Shown here one piece after another: positions 61,433-64,000 of a DNA stretch of 64,000 nucleotides. The number at the start of each line of letters is the position of its first letter. The stretch's first letter is position 1. The position numbers were made by a program, and so were the translations under genes. The stretch spans positions 1,116,001 to 1,180,000 of the forward strand of contig OW818645.1 in assembly GCA_942492835.1 (NCBI GenBank), read 5' to 3'. A model generated the notes under the pieces. The model was given only the letters and a program-made list of their open reading frames with translations. It had not been told where the DNA came from and made no database searches. Source of the DNA: GWB2-37-7 sp942492835. Lineage in GTDB: Bacteria; Bacillota; Clostridia; Lutisporales; Lutisporaceae.

Positions 61433-62272
61433 CTATACCTCAAAGTAAATAGCAACAGCTCCTGGACCTGCATGAGTAGCCACTACTGAGCCAACCTCTC
61501 CCCTTATTATTTCCTTGACATTATATTCTCTGACTAGGTATTCCTCAAGCATCTTGAAATTCTTAGGTGTTATTGTATGGTTAATGCCTACTACTTTACC
61601 TTCAAGGCTCCAACCGTTATCCTTTATAATATCAAACGTTACAGTTAAGGCTTTCTTTATACCCCTAGCTTTTTCTAATAACTCCAGTTTTCCATCATTA
61701 ATAGTTAATATTGGCTTAATGTTTAGTATAGAGCCTAAAATATTTGCTGATAAAGAAATTCGTCCTCCCTTATGGAGGTACTTTAATGTGTCTACTATAT
61801 AAAAGTATTTCATTCTTTTTACACTACTTCTAATTTCGGCTGCGATAGCTTTGTCATCCATTCCTTGCTCTGCAAGTCTAGCAGCTTTAATAGCTAACAT
61901 ACCTGATCCTAGAGTAACGCCTTCAGAATCAATTATATGAATTTTATCACTGTTCAATTGATTCTTAGCCAAAACTGCAGAGTTATATGTGCCACTCATT
62001 TTGCTTGAACCATTTATGCAGATTATCTCATTTCCACTCTCCAGCTCTTTTTTAAATACTTCCATGAACTCAACAGGAGGTATTTGAGAGGTAGTTGGAA
62101 GGTTCTCGGATACATCCAGTTTGGCATAGAATTCCTCCATAGTTATATCTTTACCATCTTTATAAGACTCATTCCCAAAGTGTACTGTCAAGGGCATTAC
62201 TCCTATGTCATACATTTTTTTATAAGCTTCAGGAACATCACACATTGTATCCGTAATTATTCTAACAGCCAT
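61433..62272 (-). CDS. DegV family protein (fatty-acid-binding)
   Basis: 279 aa. Fold features: VRIITDTMCDVPEAYKKMYD at the N-terminus, LPTTSQIPPVEFMEVFKKE, CINGSSKMSGTYNSA and the C-terminal GEVGSVVATHAGPGAVAIYF, where conserved residues hold the lipid carboxylate. DegV/FakB-like proteins present fatty acids for phosphorylation by FakA; no FakA gene is nearby. Ribosome binding site GGAGGAAT before the ATG. Confidence 0.9.
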   Translation of the reverse strand: MAVRIITDTMCDVPEAYKKMYDIGVMPLTVHFGNESYKDGKDITMEEFYAKLDVSENLPTTSQIPPVEFMEVFKKELESGNEIICINGSSKMSGTYNSAVLAKNQLNSDKIHIIDSEGVTLGSGMLAIKAARLAEQGMDDKAIAAEIRSSVKRMKYFYIVDTLKYLHKGGRISLSANILGSILNIKPILTINDGKLELLEKARGIKKALTVTFDIIKDNGWSLEGKVVGINHTITPKNFKMLEEYLVREYNVKEIIRGEVGSVVATHAGPGAVAIYFEV

Positions 62273-62292
62273 AACAATTCCTCCAATTTTTA

Positions 62293-62763
62293 CTATATCA
62301 TATCAGGGAAACCAATTTGTCTTAAAGCTTCATATACTACTATTGCAACAGAATTAGATAGATTCAAAGAACGAGCATCAACATTATTAATCATTGGTAT
62401 TCTAATACAATAGTCTCTATTTTGTTCCAACAAAGTGTTAGGAAGACCTGCAGTTTCCTTACCAAAAACTATAAAACAATCTTTTTCATACTTTACTTCT
62501 GCATGATTTTTCTTACCCTTTGTTGTAGAATAAAAGTATAACCCTTCTGGATATGCTTCTTTTAAAGCCTCAAAGCTTTCATGATACTCAATATTGAGTA
62601 GATGCCAGTAATCCAAGCCTGCACGCTTTAACTGCTTATCATCTGTAGAAAAACCCAAAGGCTTTACAAGATGAAGCTTGCAACCCGTTGCAGCACAAGT
62701 TCTAGCTATGTTACCTGTATTTTGTGGTATTTCCGGTTCAACCATAACAATATTTAAACTCAT
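62293..62763 (-). CDS. trmL: tRNA (cytidine(34)-2'-O)-methyltransferase TrmL
   Basis: 156 aa, SPOUT family. Motif 1 VEPEIPQNTGNIARTCAATG near residue 8, motif 2 FIVFGKETAGLPNTLL near 95 and motif 3 IPMINNVDARSLNLSNSVAI near 125 form the knotted SAM site. It methylates the wobble base of certain leucine tRNAs. Starts 20 nt after its neighbour in the same direction, with GGGGGAT upstream. Confidence 0.95.
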   Translation of the reverse strand: MSLNIVMVEPEIPQNTGNIARTCAATGCKLHLVKPLGFSTDDKQLKRAGLDYWHLLNIEYHESFEALKEAYPEGLYFYSTTKGKKNHAEVKYEKDCFIVFGKETAGLPNTLLEQNRDYCIRIPMINNVDARSLNLSNSVAIVVYEALRQIGFPDMI

Positions 62764-62792
62764 TATTCACATCCCCCATTTAAGTGTATAAA

Positions 62793-63221
62793 CTATTTTT
62801 TTGTAAGAATCTTAAACATATCAATAAATACATCATATAAAAGAATCATGAGACCACTTATTAATAATGTTATACCCAAAGTAAAGATAATCCTTATCCC
62901 AGTGGGTATTTTATGAAATATCAGCATCTGTGCCAACCCACCAGAAACAGCTGCCATTGATATTATTATAACTAATCCAATAAACATAATCAAAAGATCT
63001 CTATAAATTTTCAAATATATCTTCTTTTTCATTTTAATAGGAGACTTAATAGGATTCTCCTCCGTGCTACCCATAATATTTCTCATATAATTGATTGCTT
63101 GAAGCTGTTGTTTGCACTCTTTGCACTCTTTTATGTGTTGTTCAAATTCCTTTTTGTCCTCATCGGAAAGCTCATTATCTATATATAGAGAAATTTGTTT
63201 CTCATATTTCTCACAGTTCAT
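62793..63221 (-). CDS. Zinc-finger anti-sigma factor (membrane)
   Basis: 142 aa. An N-terminal ZAS-type motif: Cys3, His29 and the pair Cys33/Cys36 in EQHIKECKECKQQLQ. Two transmembrane segments follow (about 73-97 and 107-130). It overlaps the start of the ECF sigma gene's end (4-nt-scale overlap at 63211-63221), so it should bind and hold that sigma factor. The trigger is unknown. Confidence 0.88.
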   Translation of the reverse strand: MNCEKYEKQISLYIDNELSDEDKKEFEQHIKECKECKQQLQAINYMRNIMGSTEENPIKSPIKMKKKIYLKIYRDLLIMFIGLVIIISMAAVSGGLAQMLIFHKIPTGIRIIFTLGITLLISGLMILLYDVFIDMFKILTKK

Positions 63222-63774
63222 TATCGCTCATCTCCTTAAATAATTTTTGAAACTCCAGTCTAGCTCTATGAATAAGCGATTTTATACCAGCTTCCGATAA
63301 ATTCAAAATTTCTGCTATATCCTTGTATGGCAAATCATTATAATCTCTAAGTATAATTACGGTTTTGTAACGGTCGTTTAGTCTCATTATTACTTTATTT
63401 ATTTTATCTCTTAACTCTGTATTTAGATAATTAGCTTCAGGGTTGTTATCCCATTTAACTTCTTTTATATCATTTTCATAATTTACATTATCAATGAGTT
63501 CAAAAGTGATTTTATGTTTTCTTATATAATCAATACAGGCATTATGGGCTATTCTATAAATCCATGGTGACAGCTTTATATCAGTATCTACCTTTGATAA
63601 GCCTTTATAAATCTTTACAAAGGTATCCTGTGTAATATCTTCTGCTGTATCAGCATTATATACCATCTTATAAATGAAAAAGTATATTGGTTTATAATAT
63701 ATAGTAAATATTTCATCAAAGGCCTTCAGATCTTTACCTTTAAAACGTTTTACTAACATATTGTCTTCAAGCAA
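63211..63774 (-). CDS. ECF-type RNA polymerase sigma factor
   Basis: 187 aa. Region 2 at about 20-90 (IYFFIYKMVYNADTAEDITQ, DTFVKIYKGL, SPWIYRIAHNACIDYIRKHK); region 4 at about 125-180 (LNDRYKTVIILRDYNDLPYK, DIAEILNLSEAGIKSLIHRAR). It starts at TTG 63774 after GGAGG. Cotranscribed with the zinc-finger anti-sigma gene, which follows with overlap. A second, unrelated ECF pair lies at 8.4 kb. Confidence 0.93.
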   Translation of the reverse strand: MLEDNMLVKRFKGKDLKAFDEIFTIYYKPIYFFIYKMVYNADTAEDITQDTFVKIYKGLSKVDTDIKLSPWIYRIAHNACIDYIRKHKITFELIDNVNYENDIKEVKWDNNPEANYLNTELRDKINKVIMRLNDRYKTVIILRDYNDLPYKDIAEILNLSEAGIKSLIHRARLEFQKLFKEMSDNEL

Positions 63775-63892
63775 CCGTCATCGCCTCCTATAATGCATTA
63801 CCTATACATGATAAAAAAAGCAATCTTATTGAATATATCTATATTTCAGAAATATCCTATAAAACTGCTTTAGTGCCGGTTACTATTTATTG

Positions 63893-64000
63893 TTAGCTTG
63901 CAACCGCTACATCTATCTCTATTTTCCCACCATTTGCCATTTCAATTGGAACACATATTGTTTGTACTCCCTTAGTAGAAATATTCATGTTTGTACCAAC
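63893..64000 (-). CDS. Unidentified gene, last 35 codons (runs off the right edge)
   Basis: The frame is open from the window edge and ends at TAA 63893-63895. The visible end reads NMNISTKGVQTICVPIEMAN, then GGKIEIDVAVAS. It could be the beta-strand C-terminus of a larger protein; too short to name. Stop lies 118 nt before the ECF sigma start on the same strand. Confidence 0.5.
   Translation of the reverse strand, partial: VGTNMNISTKGVQTICVPIEMANGGKIEIDVAVAS

Overview
The window is low-G+C DNA from an anaerobic, amino-acid-fermenting member of the Clostridia. The evidence is a complete selenocysteine-dependent glycine reductase operon behind a tandem glycine riboswitch, a CggR-controlled glycolytic operon, glycyl-radical chemistry, sigma-54, strong GGAGG ribosome binding sites and many TTG or GTG starts. 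I cannot name the species. No CRISPR array, rRNA or ordinary tRNA gene was seen.

Left half (1-33 kb) is accessory. It opens with the first part of a nonribosomal peptide synthetase running off the left edge, then a membrane-anchored glycosidase-like protein, a zinc alcohol dehydrogenase and an aminopeptidase P. An ECF sigma/anti-sigma pair follows, next to a decayed BlaR1-type M56 peptidase. A G+C-richer block holds a 995-aa lectin-lipase-RTX-SLH surface protein. Two families of REP-associated tyrosine transposases (RAYT-1 at 14.9 kb, RAYT-2 at 18.1 kb) sit among palindromic repeats (REP-A, REP-B), deletion derivatives and two copies of a composite element. A full group II intron is inserted 7 nt ahead of the RAYT-2 start codon. 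From 20.9 to 29.4 kb is a catabolic module: LuxR-type regulator, glycyl-radical activase, glycyl radical enzyme, TauE-like exporter, iron alcohol dehydrogenase and DASS transporter. Its make-up resembles anaerobic organosulfonate pathways.

Right half (36-64 kb) is mostly core. ssrA (tmRNA) is interrupted in its T-loop by a 255-nt ORF-less group I intron and is followed by smpB, rnr, an esterase and secG. The glycolytic operon cggR-gap-pgk-tpiA-eno lacks a phosphoglycerate mutase gene; its promoter and CggR operator are readable. rpoN and a BMP-type nucleoside ABC transporter come next. The operon grdX-trxB-trxA-grdE-grdA-grdB-grdC-grdD has in-frame UGA (Sec) codons in grdA and grdB. The window ends with DegV, TrmL, an anti-sigma/ECF sigma pair and the 3' end of an unidentified gene.

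Functionally, glycine reductase with its own thioredoxin system turns glycine into acetyl phosphate, and the riboswitch switches the operon on when glycine is plentiful. The glycyl-radical module would provide a second anaerobic electron sink. The most noteworthy items are the ssrA group I intron, the group II intron with its intron-less empty sites in the same window, the two RAYT/REP families with a composite derivative, and the putative sulfonate module.
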